DNA from: Pseudomonas sp. Q11
Lineage (GTDB): Bacteria > Pseudomonadota > Gammaproteobacteria > Pseudomonadales > Pseudomonadaceae
Reading direction: 5' to 3'
Length of the DNA stretch: 64,000 bases
Assembly: GCF_024494355.1 (NCBI RefSeq)
Contig: NZ_JAKNQY010000009.1
Span: 62,001 to 126,000, forward strand
Made by a program: the position numbers and the translations under genes. Of this stretch, positions 45,229 to 54,250 are shown piece after piece (position 1 is the stretch's first letter; the number at the start of each line of letters is the position of its first letter). The notes below the pieces were generated by a model that was not told the DNA's origin, searched no databases, and saw only the letters and a list, made by a program, of their open reading frames with translations.

Positions 45229-45236
45229 TTTTTTGG
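45187..45236 (-). promoter_or_regulatory. -1 programmed ribosomal frameshift signal (A AAA AAG plus hairpin)
   Basis: Minus strand. The zero-frame codons CCA AAA AAG CCC TAG end chlI. The heptamer A AAA AAG is at 45234-45228, the strongest bacterial -1 slippery sequence. After a 5-nt spacer (CCCTA), a hairpin at 45222-45187 pairs GGCATTC and CCCCCGC with GCGGGGG and GAATGCC (one bulge, 6-nt loop). After the slip, reading continues at GCC CTA GGC into the VWA frame with no stop. No upstream Shine-Dalgarno-like stimulator was seen. Confidence 0.85.
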
Positions 45237-46223
45237 CCAGCTCGGCACATCACGCCGAGTACCGATGGGCAATGCCCGGGCCGGCAGGTCACCCCACTGG
45301 CCCTGGCCTTCGTCGGGCCTGGCGGTTTGATTGGCGGTGGATGGCGGCGTTTGGGACGGCGCAGGGGCCGAAGGCTCGTGCCTGCGATGACGCAGCGCAA
45401 ACTCGGCGACCGCATCAATGTCCTCTGCGGCAATGGCATCCGACGCCCGCCACGCAGCATGGGCCCGGGCGGCCCGCAGCCAGACCAGGTCGGCGCGCAA
45501 ACCATCGACTCCGGCGGCAAAACAACGCTCGGTGATCTGCGCCAACGCCTGGTCATCCAGAGGAATCTGCATCAACCGATCGCGGGCTTGTTGGCAGCGT
45601 TCACGCAACTGCTGCTGGGCCGGCTCCCACTGCGCACAGAACGCCGCCGGATCACTGTCGAAATCCAGCCGACGACGAATAATCTGCCCGCGCTCAACCG
45701 GTGCGGTGTGGCCGTCCAGGGCCACGTTCAGGCCGAAACGGTCGAGCAACTGCGGACGCAATTCACCCTCTTCCGGGTTCATGGTGCCGATCAATATAAA
45801 ACGCGCCGGATGCCGGTGTGAGATACCGTCGCGCTCGATCAGGTTGGTGCCGCTGGCGGCCACGTCCAGCAGCAGGTCCACCAGGTGATCGGGCAGCAGG
45901 TTCACTTCATCGACATACAACACCCCTGCGTCGGCCTTGGCCAGAACGCCGGGAGAGAACTGCGCGCGCCCTTCCCCCAGGGCCGCATCCAGATCCAGGG
46001 TGCCCACCAGCCGCTCTTCAGTGGCGCCCAAAGGCAAGGTAACGAACTGGCCGCTGGCCAACAGGTCCGCCAGGCCCCGGGCCAGCGTGGACTTCGCCAT
46101 GCCCCGTGGGCCTTCGATGAGTACACCGCCGATTTTCGGATCGATCGCAGCCAGGCACAGGGCCAGTTTCAGGTCATCGGCCCCGACCACGGCGCAGAGC
46201 GGGAAATGAGGGGTGTCGGTCAT
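45222..46223 (-). CDS. chlI: Chelatase AAA+ small subunit (ChlI-type)
   Basis: AAA+ ATPase of 333 residues: Walker A GPRGMAKST, Walker B VLYVDEVNLL, sensor-1 ILIGTMNPEEG, followed by the helical lid and a Pro-rich linker (PSQTPPSTANQTARPDEG). The ATG at 46223 is chosen; an in-frame ATG six codons upstream is possible. It ends just after a frameshift signal, so the zero-frame product serves as the small subunit and the shifted product as the medium subunit. Lies 202 bp after cobN in the same direction, so it belongs to the cobalamin operon rather than to chlorophyll synthesis. Confidence 0.92.
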   Translation of the reverse strand: MTDTPHFPLCAVVGADDLKLALCLAAIDPKIGGVLIEGPRGMAKSTLARGLADLLASGQFVTLPLGATEERLVGTLDLDAALGEGRAQFSPGVLAKADAGVLYVDEVNLLPDHLVDLLLDVAASGTNLIERDGISHRHPARFILIGTMNPEEGELRPQLLDRFGLNVALDGHTAPVERGQIIRRRLDFDSDPAAFCAQWEPAQQQLRERCQQARDRLMQIPLDDQALAQITERCFAAGVDGLRADLVWLRAARAHAAWRASDAIAAEDIDAVAEFALRHRRHEPSAPAPSQTPPSTANQTARPDEGQGQWGDLPARALPIGTRRDVPSWPKKP

Positions 46224-46263
46224 GTTGAATATCTCATGCATGTTCAAAGGCCCAAACATGGAC

Positions 46264-46392
46264 CTGTGGCGAGGGAGCTTGCTCCCGCTCGGCCTGTAGG
46301 AGCTGCCGAGCGAAGCGAGGCTGCGATATTTTCCTGATGCTTGAGTATCAAGCGAAAGATCAAAAGATCGCAGCCTTCGGCAGCTCCTACAG
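46264..46392. repeat. Mixed REP cluster (two REP classes)
   Basis: A single GTGGCGAGGGAGCTTGCTCC unit (46265-46289) next to an inverted doublet of the GTAGGAGCTGCCGAG class (46295 to 46392). Two unrelated REP classes share the cobN-chlI gap. Confidence 0.85.
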
Positions 46393-46424
46393 CACACCAC
46401 ACATGCGCGTCTGTTGTCCCCATC

Positions 46425-49400
46425 TCAGCCATCTTCCTCTATATCCAGCAACAAATTCTCCAACGCCTCACGATACTCCCCAGGCGCCTGCCACATCCCC
46501 CGTTGCTGCGCCTCGAGCATGCGCTCGGTCATGTCGCGCAAGGCATCGGGGTTGTGCTGGCGGACGAAATTTCGGGTATCGGGGTCCAGCAGATAAGCAT
46601 CGGCCAGCAAGGCGTACTGGTGATCGTCGATCAACTGCGTGGTGGCGTCGAAGGCGAACAGGTTGTCCACCGTCGCCGCCAGTTCAAATGCACCTTTATA
46701 GCCGTGGCGTTTGATCCCGTCGATCCACTTCGGATTGGCCGCCCGGGAACGAATGACGCGGTTGAGCTCTTCTTTCAACGTGCGGATCTTGGGCAAGTCC
46801 GGCTGGCTGTGATCGCCGTGGTAACTGGCCGCCGTTGCGCCGCCGAGGGTCTCCACCGCCGCCAGCATGCCGCCCTGGAACTGGTAGTAATCGTTGGAAT
46901 CGAGCAAGTCGTGTTCGCGGTTATCCTGGTTCTGCAACACCGCCTGCACCTGGCTCAGGCGCCGGGAGAACTGCTCCCGGGCGGCGGTGCCTTCATCGCC
47001 GGCGCCGTAAGCGTAGCCGCCCCAATTCAGGTAGACCTGCGCCAGGTCTTCGCGGCTCTGCCACAGACGGCCGTCGATGGCGCCCTGCACACCCGCGCCG
47101 TAGGCGCCGGGCTTGGCGCCGAAGATCCTCCACCCGGCCTGACGGGCCGCGACCTCCGGTTCAAGGCCCGATTCCAACAGGGCCTGGCGCTCGCTGCGCA
47201 CCTTCGCCGCCAAGGGGTTCATGTCATCCGGTTCGTCGAGGGCGGCGACGGCCTGCACCGCCGCATCGAACAGGCGGATCAGATTGGCAAAGGCGTCCCG
47301 GAAGAACCCGGAGACCCGCAGCGTGACATCGACCCGAGGCCGGTCCAGCAGGCTCAACGGCAGGATCTCGAAATCATCGACTCGCTGGCTGCCCGTAGCC
47401 CACACCGGACGCACGCCCATCAACGCCATGGCCTGGGCCATGTCGTCGCCGCCAGTGCGCATGGTGGCGGTGCCCCACACCGAAAGCCCCAATTGACGCA
47501 GGTGATCGCCGTGGTCCTGCAAGTGCCGTTCAAGGATCAGGGACGCCGACTGAAAACCGATGCGCCACGCCGTGGTAGTCGGCAGGTTGCGCACGTCCAC
47601 CGAGAAGAAGTTGCGCCCAGTGGGCAGTACATCCAAGCGTCCGCGACTGGGCGCACCGCTAGGGCCAGCCGGCACGAAGCGCCCGCTCAAGGCATCGAGC
47701 AAACCGCGCATTTCCGCCGGGCCGCAGGCGTCCAGACGCGGAGCTACGACGCCGCGCAGGTTTTCGATAATGCTGTTCACCGTCTCCCAACCCGGCGCCT
47801 CAAGTTGCGCGACCACGCCTTCCAGGGCCTGCTCGATCAATTGCCCGGCGAACAATTCCAGACGTTCACGCGTATCGCCAGCCGTACGCCAAGGTTCGTC
47901 GCTGATCCGACGCAAGGCTTCGGGACAAGCGCCGGCCCAGGGTTCGGCCAGCGCACAATCGAGCGGATCGAAACCCAGCGCGAAGGCCTTGGCCAGCGCC
48001 CGCAGCAAACTCGACTGCGCGCCCTTGCCATCACCCCGGGGAATGCGCAGCAAGGCCAGCAAGGTGTCGATGCGCAACCGTTGTGTGGGCGACTCGCCAA
48101 AAATGTGCAGGCCGTCGCGGATCTGCGACTCCTTCAGATCGCACAAGTAGGTGTCCAGGCGTGGCAGCCAGATTGCCACATCAGCATCGCCGTCCAGTTG
48201 CAACTCGCGGTCGATGTGGGTTTCGCGCACCAGATTCAGAATGTCTCGCTGCAGTTCCCGGGCGCGGCGTGGGTCGAGCAGTTGCGCTTCGTAGTATTCG
48301 TCAGCCAACAGCTCGAGGTTACGCAGCGGCCCATAGGTTTCGGCCCGGGTCAGCGGCGGCATCAAGTGATCGATGATCACGGCCTGGGTGCGACGCTTGG
48401 CCTGGGCGCCCTCGCCCGGGTCATTGACGATGAACGGATAAATGTTCGGCAACGGTCCCAGCAGCGCATCCGGCCAGCAGTTTTCCGAGAGCCCGACGCC
48501 CTTGCCCGGCAGCCATTCGAGGTTGCCGTGCTTGCCGACATGAATCAGCGCGTGGACGCCGTAGGTGTTACGCAGCCAGAAATAAAACGCCAGGTAGCCG
48601 TGGGGCGGCACCAGATCCGGGTCGTGGTACACGGCGCTCGGATCGACCTGATAGCCTCGGGCCGGCTGGATGCCGACGAACGTCAGGCCCAGGCGCACGC
48701 CAGCGATCATCAGCCGGCCATCGCGGAACATCGGATCCTGTTCGGGCGCGCCCCAGCGCTCCAGCACCGCCTGGCGATTGGCCTCGGGCAATGCGTCGAA
48801 CAGGGTCCGGTAAGCCTCCAGTGCCAGGCTCTGGTGACAGGGCCGCTGGTCGAGACTGTCCAGGTCGTTGCTCACCCCGCCGAGCAGTTGCTGGATCAGC
48901 GCGGTGCCGCTCGCAGGCAGTTCAGCCGGCAGCGGATAGCCCTCGGCCTGCAAGGCGCGCAGGATATTCACCGCCGCTGCGGGGGTGTCCAGGCCGACGC
49001 CGTTACCAATGCGCCCATCCCGGGTCGGGTAGTTGGCGAGGATCAGCGCCACGCGCTTTTGCGAATTGGGCAGGCACGCCAGGTTCGTCCAGCGCCACGC
49101 CAGCTCAGCGACAAAATCCATGCGTTCGGGCACGGCGCGGTAGCAGACCACATCGCTCTGGCTGCGCTCGCTGCGCCAGGCCAGGTCCTTGAAACTGATG
49201 GGGCGACTGATGATCCGCCCGTCCAGTTCCGGCAGGGCAATGTGCATCGCCAGATCCCGCGGGCCCAGGCCCTGCTCACTGGCGCGCCAGCCAGGCTCGT
49301 TGTCCTGGGCGCAGATCGCCTGGATCACCGGGATGTTGCGGCGAAACGGTCGCAGGTGTGGCGCTTCGGGGCTCGATTGGGCGAAGCCGGTGGTGTTGAG

Positions 49401-50186
49401 GATCACCCCCGCCGCCACCTCATCCAGCCAGTCTTCGACCAAGGCCAGGCAACCGGGCTCCTTGAGGCTCGCCACGGCAATTGGCAAGGGATTGAGCCCC
49501 GCCGCTTGCAGGCGCTGGCAAAACACGTCGATGAATGCCGTGTTCGCCGCTTGCAGGTGGGAGCGATAAAACAGCACCGCCGCCACCGGCTGCCCGGCCC
49601 GCCAGTCGCTTTGCCAATCGCTCAGGGTCGCGTTGGTTCTTTCCGGATGGTAGATCGCCGTGCGCGGCAGGGTTTGGGGTTCGCCCCAAGGATAGTCGCG
49701 ACCGAACCATTGGCTGGCCAGGTTATGGAACAGATCCAGGGCATTGCCCAAACCGCCTTGGCGCAGGAACTGCCAGAGCCGGTCCCGATCCTCATTGGGT
49801 ACGTTGCTCAGGTCGCTGAGTTCCGGGTCCGGCCGATCGTCCCCCGGCACCAGGATCAGCTTCACCCCGCGCCCGGCCAGTTCCATCAGGCGTTCAATGC
49901 CGTAGCGCCAATAGCCGATGCCACCATGCAGGGAAAGCAGGATGACCTTGGCGTGACGCAACACGTCGTCGAAATACAGATCCACCGAGGCGTGGTTCTG
50001 CACCTGCATCGGGTTGGCGAGGCGAAACTGCGGATAGTCGTCTGGCAACTGCCGCGCCGCTTCGGCCAGCAGCGCCAGGCTGGAGTCGCCGCTGCACAGG
50101 ATCACCAGCTCGGCGGGGGTTTGTCCGAGATCGGCAATGTTGTCGTCCGACACGAAACCGCCGGGCTGGGTCCTGAGCAGGTGCAT
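46425..50186 (-). CDS. cobN: Cobaltochelatase large subunit CobN
   Basis: Inserts Co2+ into hydrogenobyrinic acid a,c-diamide with ATP-driven small subunits (aerobic cobalamin pathway). 1253 residues, the usual CobN length, with conserved segments LHGGIGYWRYG, LANYPTRDGRIGNGVGLDTP, HVGKHGNLEWLPGKGVGLS and the C-terminal WQAPGEYREALENLLL. The start is 3 bp after the cobW stop, so they are co-transcribed, downstream of a minus-strand cobalamin riboswitch. No cobS or cobT here; chlI/chlD replace them. Confidence 0.97.
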   Translation of the reverse strand: MHLLRTQPGGFVSDDNIADLGQTPAELVILCSGDSSLALLAEAARQLPDDYPQFRLANPMQVQNHASVDLYFDDVLRHAKVILLSLHGGIGYWRYGIERLMELAGRGVKLILVPGDDRPDPELSDLSNVPNEDRDRLWQFLRQGGLGNALDLFHNLASQWFGRDYPWGEPQTLPRTAIYHPERTNATLSDWQSDWRAGQPVAAVLFYRSHLQAANTAFIDVFCQRLQAAGLNPLPIAVASLKEPGCLALVEDWLDEVAAGVILNTTGFAQSSPEAPHLRPFRRNIPVIQAICAQDNEPGWRASEQGLGPRDLAMHIALPELDGRIISRPISFKDLAWRSERSQSDVVCYRAVPERMDFVAELAWRWTNLACLPNSQKRVALILANYPTRDGRIGNGVGLDTPAAAVNILRALQAEGYPLPAELPASGTALIQQLLGGVSNDLDSLDQRPCHQSLALEAYRTLFDALPEANRQAVLERWGAPEQDPMFRDGRLMIAGVRLGLTFVGIQPARGYQVDPSAVYHDPDLVPPHGYLAFYFWLRNTYGVHALIHVGKHGNLEWLPGKGVGLSENCWPDALLGPLPNIYPFIVNDPGEGAQAKRRTQAVIIDHLMPPLTRAETYGPLRNLELLADEYYEAQLLDPRRARELQRDILNLVRETHIDRELQLDGDADVAIWLPRLDTYLCDLKESQIRDGLHIFGESPTQRLRIDTLLALLRIPRGDGKGAQSSLLRALAKAFALGFDPLDCALAEPWAGACPEALRRISDEPWRTAGDTRERLELFAGQLIEQALEGVVAQLEAPGWETVNSIIENLRGVVAPRLDACGPAEMRGLLDALSGRFVPAGPSGAPSRGRLDVLPTGRNFFSVDVRNLPTTTAWRIGFQSASLILERHLQDHGDHLRQLGLSVWGTATMRTGGDDMAQAMALMGVRPVWATGSQRVDDFEILPLSLLDRPRVDVTLRVSGFFRDAFANLIRLFDAAVQAVAALDEPDDMNPLAAKVRSERQALLESGLEPEVAARQAGWRIFGAKPGAYGAGVQGAIDGRLWQSREDLAQVYLNWGGYAYGAGDEGTAAREQFSRRLSQVQAVLQNQDNREHDLLDSNDYYQFQGGMLAAVETLGGATAASYHGDHSQPDLPKIRTLKEELNRVIRSRAANPKWIDGIKRHGYKGAFELAATVDNLFAFDATTQLIDDHQYALLADAYLLDPDTRNFVRQHNPDALRDMTERMLEAQQRGMWQAPGEYREALENLLLDIEEDG

Positions 50187-50189
50187 GGT

Positions 50190-51254
50190 TTAGACGCTGA
50201 GGGCGGCGCGCAACTGCGCTTCGAGCAACCCGGCATCCAGCGCCTGGCCAATCAGCACCAGACGGGTGACCCGCGCTTCATCGGCGCCCCACTGGCGGTC
50301 GAAATGTTTGTCGAAGCGCGTGCCCACGCCCTGGATCAGCAAACGCATCGGCTTGCCAGGAAGTGCCGCGAACCCCTTGACCCGCAGCACGCCGTGCTGG
50401 ACCACCAATTGGGTCAGCGCGTCCAGCAACAGGCTTTCGTCGGCCTGGGGCAGTTCGATGGAAATGGAGTCGAAAGCGTCATGATCATGGTCGTCATCGT
50501 CGCCGTCATGGTGATGGTCGTGATGGCTGTGACGGCTGTCGATGTGTTCCTCGGAGCCGGCGCCCAGGCCGATCAACACGTCCAGAGGCAAGCGGCCGCT
50601 GCTGGCTTCGATGACCTTGACCGCCGGCGGCAGCTCTTCGGCCACTTCCAGGCGCACCTTGGCCAGGTCTTCAGGGCTGATCAGGTCGGCTTTGTTGAGG
50701 ATCACCAGGTCGGCGCTCGCCAGTTGGTCGGCGAACAGCTCGTGCAGCGGTGATTCGTGGTCCAGGTTGGGGTCAAGTTTGCGCTGGGCATCGACCTGAT
50801 CCGGGAACGCGGCGAACGTGCCGGCGGCCACGGCCGGGCTGTCGACCACAGTGATCACCGCATCGACGGTGCACGCGCTGCGGATTTCCGGCCACTGGAA
50901 AGCCTGGACCAGCGGCTTGGGCAGCGCCAGGCCGGAGGTTTCGATAAGGATGTGATCGAGGTCACCGCGCCGCGCCACCAACTCGCGCATCACCGGGAAA
51001 AACTCTTCCTGCACGGTGCAGCACAGGCAACCGTTGGCCAGCTCATAGACGCGACCGTTGGCTTCTTCTTCGGTGCAGCCGATCGAGCACTGCTTGAGGA
51101 TTTCGCCGTCGATGCCCAGCTCACCGAATTCGTTGACGATCACCGCGATGCGCCGCCCTTGAGCGTTATCGAGCATGTGCCGCAGCAAGGTGGTTTTACC
51201 CGAGCCGAGGAAACCGGTGACGATGGTGACAGGGAGTTTGGCCAGTGTTTTCAT
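50190..51254 (-). CDS. cobW: Cobalamin-associated GTPase CobW (COG0523)
   Basis: G3E GTPase of 354 residues, thought to deliver cobalt to CobN. Walker A GFLGSGKTT (14-22), metal-binding CxCC at 76-79 (NGCLCC), NKAD, and a His/Asp-rich loop near residue 245-265 (HSHHDHHHDGDDDDHDHD) that may bind metal. The ATG at 51254 gives the canonical MKTLAKLPVTIVTGFLGSGK start. First gene after the minus-strand cobalamin riboswitch, followed by cobN at 3 bp. Confidence 0.96.
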   Translation of the reverse strand: MKTLAKLPVTIVTGFLGSGKTTLLRHMLDNAQGRRIAVIVNEFGELGIDGEILKQCSIGCTEEEANGRVYELANGCLCCTVQEEFFPVMRELVARRGDLDHILIETSGLALPKPLVQAFQWPEIRSACTVDAVITVVDSPAVAAGTFAAFPDQVDAQRKLDPNLDHESPLHELFADQLASADLVILNKADLISPEDLAKVRLEVAEELPPAVKVIEASSGRLPLDVLIGLGAGSEEHIDSRHSHHDHHHDGDDDDHDHDAFDSISIELPQADESLLLDALTQLVVQHGVLRVKGFAALPGKPMRLLIQGVGTRFDKHFDRQWGADEARVTRLVLIGQALDAGLLEAQLRAALSV

Positions 51255-51361
51255 CGGATGCCCTTTGGCAAGGTGGCGGGCAAACGGGACGACAACCCGC
51301 ACGCTTGGGCGCACGCGGAAGATTTCGCCACCGGGTCACCCCGCCCGGTTGTAGTGAGAAT

Positions 51362-51562
51362 CTGTGTCGAGGCAGGTCTCCTGGCTGACGGTGGGCCAGT
51401 CATTCGACTGGCAGTTGCTGCGCCTTCCCGTGCACCCTTGGTAAAAGAGCATGCACAGTGGCCTTGCAGAAACATCACCGTTCACAGTTGCGGGGGCAGC
51501 CGCGGCTTGGACCGCGTTCCCTTCTTAGCTTCGGCCAATGCCGAAGAACCTCGAAGGCGCAA
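51362..51562 (-). promoter_or_regulatory. Cobalamin riboswitch controlling cobW-cobN-chlI/D
   Basis: Minus strand. All core elements are present: GCTGCCCCCGCAACTGTGA, then CCACTGTGC...GGGAAGGCGCAG, and the B12 box AGCCAGGAGACCTGCC (complement of 51371-51386). The closing stem pairs TCGAGG near the 5' end with CCTCGA at the 3' end. cobW starts about 108 nt downstream. Expected to lower expression when adenosylcobalamin is plentiful. Confidence 0.92.
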
Positions 51563-51626
51563 GGCTACGCAGGGTGTGGGGGCGGGTCAATCTCCGCTGG
51601 TGAGTTCTGTGGTGTCTTGCGGGCGC

Positions 51627-51720
51627 TATCACGAGCAGGCTCGCTCCCACAATAAATCTCGCCGATCACACAATTGCATGTTCAACAAAGCTCAACTGTG
51701 GGAGCGAGCCTGCTCGCGAT
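51627..51720. repeat. REP doublet (REPIN) between the two riboswitches
   Basis: Inverted pair TATCACGAGCAGGCTCGCTC (from 51627) and its complement ending at 51720; one mismatch from the usual core at the left. Confidence 0.88.
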
Positions 51721-51783
51721 GGGCACAACGGGGTATCCGCCAATTGACGCCCAGCCCCCGCCCATGCTCTCCTGTGCGCCTAG

Positions 51784-51992
51784 TTTTGGGTGCCCTTCAC
51801 AGGGTGAAACGGGAAACCGGTGAATCGTGTGCTTGCTTGCAAGCCACGTCAGTCCGGTGCTGCCCCCGCAACGGTAAGCGAGAGAAGCGTCAGATCCACT
51901 GTGCATGCCCTGCTACAACAAGGGCGCATGGGAAGGTGACGCTGCCGGCCAGGTACAAGCCCTGCCCCTCGCGAGCCCGGAGACCGGCCCAT
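51784..51992 (+). promoter_or_regulatory. Cobalamin riboswitch controlling cbtB-cbtA-cobE-cobM
   Basis: Plus strand. GGGTGCCCTTCACAGGGTGA and ACGGGAAACCGGTGAATC at the 5' side, then GGTGCTGCCCCCGCAACGGT, CCACTGTGC...GGGAAGG and the B12 box GAGCCCGGAGACCGGCC (51974-51990). The 115 nt before cbtB contain AAACCC...GGGGTTT and GGGCGC/GCGCCC segments that could form the expression platform. Confidence 0.92.
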
Positions 51993-52106
51993 GACTCATG
52001 CATCAACAAACCCGCGGTGGGCGGGCGCTGTTCGAACCTTGGCGGGCCTGCGCCCGGGGTTTCATTGCGCTCGATTCACCCGATGACAAGACCATAGGGA
52101 AGCGCC

Positions 52107-52295
52107 ATGTCGACCATCAGCAGCACCGCCCGTACCGCCAGCAGTTCCACAACCCTGAGCCAGCGCCTGAGCGCAGCGATTTTCGCCTCGATCCTCGGCG
52201 CGGGCCTTGTCTATTTCGCCGGTTTCTCCCATATCGAAGCGGTGCACAACGCGGCCCACGACACCCGCCACAGCGCCGCATTCCCGTGCCATTGA
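52107..52295 (+). CDS. cbtB: CbtB-type cobalt transport subunit
   Basis: 62 residues with a single transmembrane helix (LSAAIFASILGAGLVYFAGF) and a His-containing C-terminus (VHNAAHDTRHSAAFPCH) that could ligate cobalt. Cobalamin-regulated CbtAB is a predicted cobalt uptake system. A GGGAAG ribosome site precedes the ATG. First gene after the plus-strand riboswitch; cbtA follows 11 bp later. Confidence 0.92.
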   Translation: MSTISSTARTASSSTTLSQRLSAAIFASILGAGLVYFAGFSHIEAVHNAAHDTRHSAAFPCH

Positions 52296-52306
52296 GACCT
52301 GACGAC

Positions 52307-53002
52307 ATGATCAAGCGTATCGCGCAAACCGCCGGTTTCAGCGGACTGCTGGCCGCCCTGCTGCTGACCCTCCTCCAGAGTTTCTGGGTATCGCCGCTGA
52401 TTCTGCAGGCCGAGACCTACGAAAGCGCCCCGGCTACCGAGCTCCATGAGCACGCCGCTGGGGTTGCCCATGCCCATGACGCCCAAGCGTGGGAGCCGCA
52501 AGACGGTTGGCAACGAGTGCTCTCCACCACGGGCGGCAATCTGGTGGTCGCGGTGGGTTTCGCCCTGATGTTGGCGGGCTTGTACACCTTGCGTGCGCCG
52601 ACTCGCACGTCCCAGGGATTGCTCTGGGGTCTGGCCGGTTATGCCACTTTTGTCCTGGCGCCTACCCTCGGCCTGCCACCGGAGCTGCCCGGCACGGCAG
52701 CGGCCGATCTGGCCCAGCGGCAGATGTGGTGGATCGGCACCGCGGCGTCCACTGCGGTGGGCATCGCCCTGATTGTCTTCGGCAGGCATTGGTTGCTCAA
52801 ACTGTTGGGCGTGGCGACCTTGCTGGTGCCCCATGTCATCGGCGCGCCGCAGCCTGAGGTCCACTCGATGCTGGCGCCCGAAGCACTTGAAAGCCAGTTC
52901 AAGCTCGCCTCGCAAGTGACCAACGTCGCGTTCTGGCTGGCCCTGGGCCTGGTCAGCGCATGGTTGTTCCGTCGCGGCGACCAGGCTCGCCACGACGCAT
53001 GA
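52307..53002 (+). CDS. cbtA: CbtA-type cobalt transporter
   Basis: Membrane protein of 231 residues with five or six helices and a His-rich periplasmic loop early on (ATELHEHAAGVAHAHDAQ, about 45-62). The ATG at 52307 (MIKRIAQTAGFSGLLAAL) is taken as start since it opens with the first helix; a longer frame into the riboswitch leader is rejected. Works with CbtB in predicted cobalt uptake. Its stop overlaps the cobE start (ATGA). Confidence 0.92.
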   Translation: MIKRIAQTAGFSGLLAALLLTLLQSFWVSPLILQAETYESAPATELHEHAAGVAHAHDAQAWEPQDGWQRVLSTTGGNLVVAVGFALMLAGLYTLRAPTRTSQGLLWGLAGYATFVLAPTLGLPPELPGTAAADLAQRQMWWIGTAASTAVGIALIVFGRHWLLKLLGVATLLVPHVIGAPQPEVHSMLAPEALESQFKLASQVTNVAFWLALGLVSAWLFRRGDQARHDA

Positions 53003-53403
53003 GCAACGGGCCGATCCTGGTGGTCGGCCTGGGCTGTCAGCGCGGCTGCCCTGCCAGCAGGTTGCGGGCATTGCTTGACCAGACGTTGCTGGCGCACGGC
53101 ATTGAGCTCTCTGGGGTTCGAGCCTTGGCCAGTATCGACCTCAAGCAAGACGAGCCGGGTCTCCTGGAGCTGGCCGAGCAACTGAAGTTGCCGCTGACCT
53201 GTTTCAATGCCGGGCAATTGTCCAGCTACCAGGAGCGGCTCAGTCACCGCTCCGAGATCGCTTTTGAGCACACCGGTTGCTATGGCATCGCCGAAAGCGC
53301 TGCCCTGGCCCTGGCCGATCGGTTGGGCACGACGCCCGCAACATTGCTGATTCCCCGCCAGAAAGGCCCCAGCGTCACGTTGGCATTGGCGGTCACGGCC
53401 TGA
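52999..53403 (+). CDS. cobE: Cobalamin biosynthesis protein CobE (CbiG C-terminal-like)
   Basis: 134 residues matching the CbiG C-terminal domain fold: VVGLGCQRGCPASRLRALLD start, then LASIDLKQDEPGLLELAEQL and the ending CYGIAESAALAL. Required in Pseudomonas-type aerobic B12 synthesis, exact role not established. The ATG at 52999 overlaps the cbtA stop, so translation is coupled. Stand-alone, unlike anaerobic CbiG. Confidence 0.9.
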   Translation: MSNGPILVVGLGCQRGCPASRLRALLDQTLLAHGIELSGVRALASIDLKQDEPGLLELAEQLKLPLTCFNAGQLSSYQERLSHRSEIAFEHTGCYGIAESAALALADRLGTTPATLLIPRQKGPSVTLALAVTA

Positions 53404-53477
53404 ATCCCGATAATTCGCGCCCTCAATCATGAGCGATCTTCATTCAGCGTCGCTCACTCACCTTTTAGGAACCGGTC

Positions 53478-54224
53478 ATGACCGTTTATTTCATTGGCGC
53501 CGGCCCTGGCGACCCGGAACTGATCACTGTCAAAGGCCAGCGACTGATCCGTAGCTGCGCGCTGATCATCTATGCCGGCTCCCTGGTGCCCATGGCCGTG
53601 CTGGAAGGCCACAGCGCCGAACAGGTGGTCAACAGCGCCGAGCTGCACCTGGAGCAGATTATCGAATTGATCAGGACTGCCCATCTCAAGGGCCAGGACG
53701 TGGCTCGGGTACACTCCGGCGACCCGAGCCTGTACGGTGCCATCGGCGAGCAGATTCGTTGCCTGCGGGAACTGGACATCCCCTTCGAGATCATTCCCGG
53801 CGTGACCGCGACCTCAGCCTGCGCCGCCCTGCTGGGCGCCGAACTGACCTTGCCGGACGTTTCCCAAAGCCTGATCCTCACCCGCTATGCGGACAAAACC
53901 GCGATGCCTGCCGGCGAAGAACTGGGCAGCCTGGCGCAGCACGGGGCGAGCATGGCGATTCACTTGGGCGTCAATCATCTGGAAAAAATTGTCAGCGAAC
54001 TGCTGCCCCACTACGGCGCGGATTGCCCGATTGCGGTGATTCACCGGGCGACATGGCCGGATCAGGATTGGGTGGTGGGTACGCTGGCTGATATCGCCGA
54101 AAAGGTCCAGGCCAGGGGCTTTCGGCGCACGGCGCTGATCCTGGTGGGACGCGTGCTGGGTAATGATGTGTTCAGTGAGTCGTCACTGTACCGCGCCGGG
54201 CATGCGCATCTCTACAGACCCTGA
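53478..54224 (+). CDS. cobM: Precorrin-4 C11-methyltransferase
   Basis: SAM-dependent methylation at C-11 in the aerobic corrin pathway. 248 residues with the tetrapyrrole methylase patterns: VYFIGAGPGDPELITVKG at the N-terminus, then the VHSGDPSLYGAIGEQ loop and FEIIPGVTATSACAALLG. An AGGAA site lies 8 bp upstream of the ATG. Last gene of the plus-strand cobalamin arm. Confidence 0.96.
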   Translation: MTVYFIGAGPGDPELITVKGQRLIRSCALIIYAGSLVPMAVLEGHSAEQVVNSAELHLEQIIELIRTAHLKGQDVARVHSGDPSLYGAIGEQIRCLRELDIPFEIIPGVTATSACAALLGAELTLPDVSQSLILTRYADKTAMPAGEELGSLAQHGASMAIHLGVNHLEKIVSELLPHYGADCPIAVIHRATWPDQDWVVGTLADIAEKVQARGFRRTALILVGRVLGNDVFSESSLYRAGHAHLYRP

Positions 54225-54250
54225 CTCGATCTGACAGACTCTCAAGTAAT

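Noticed and set aside
46341..50753. A 1470-codon plus-strand open frame
   Set aside because: It lies antisense to cobN and the end of cobW, whose proteins are unmistakable. Long antisense frames are common in GC-rich Pseudomonas DNA; the translation is Gln/His/Arg-rich and has no domain.
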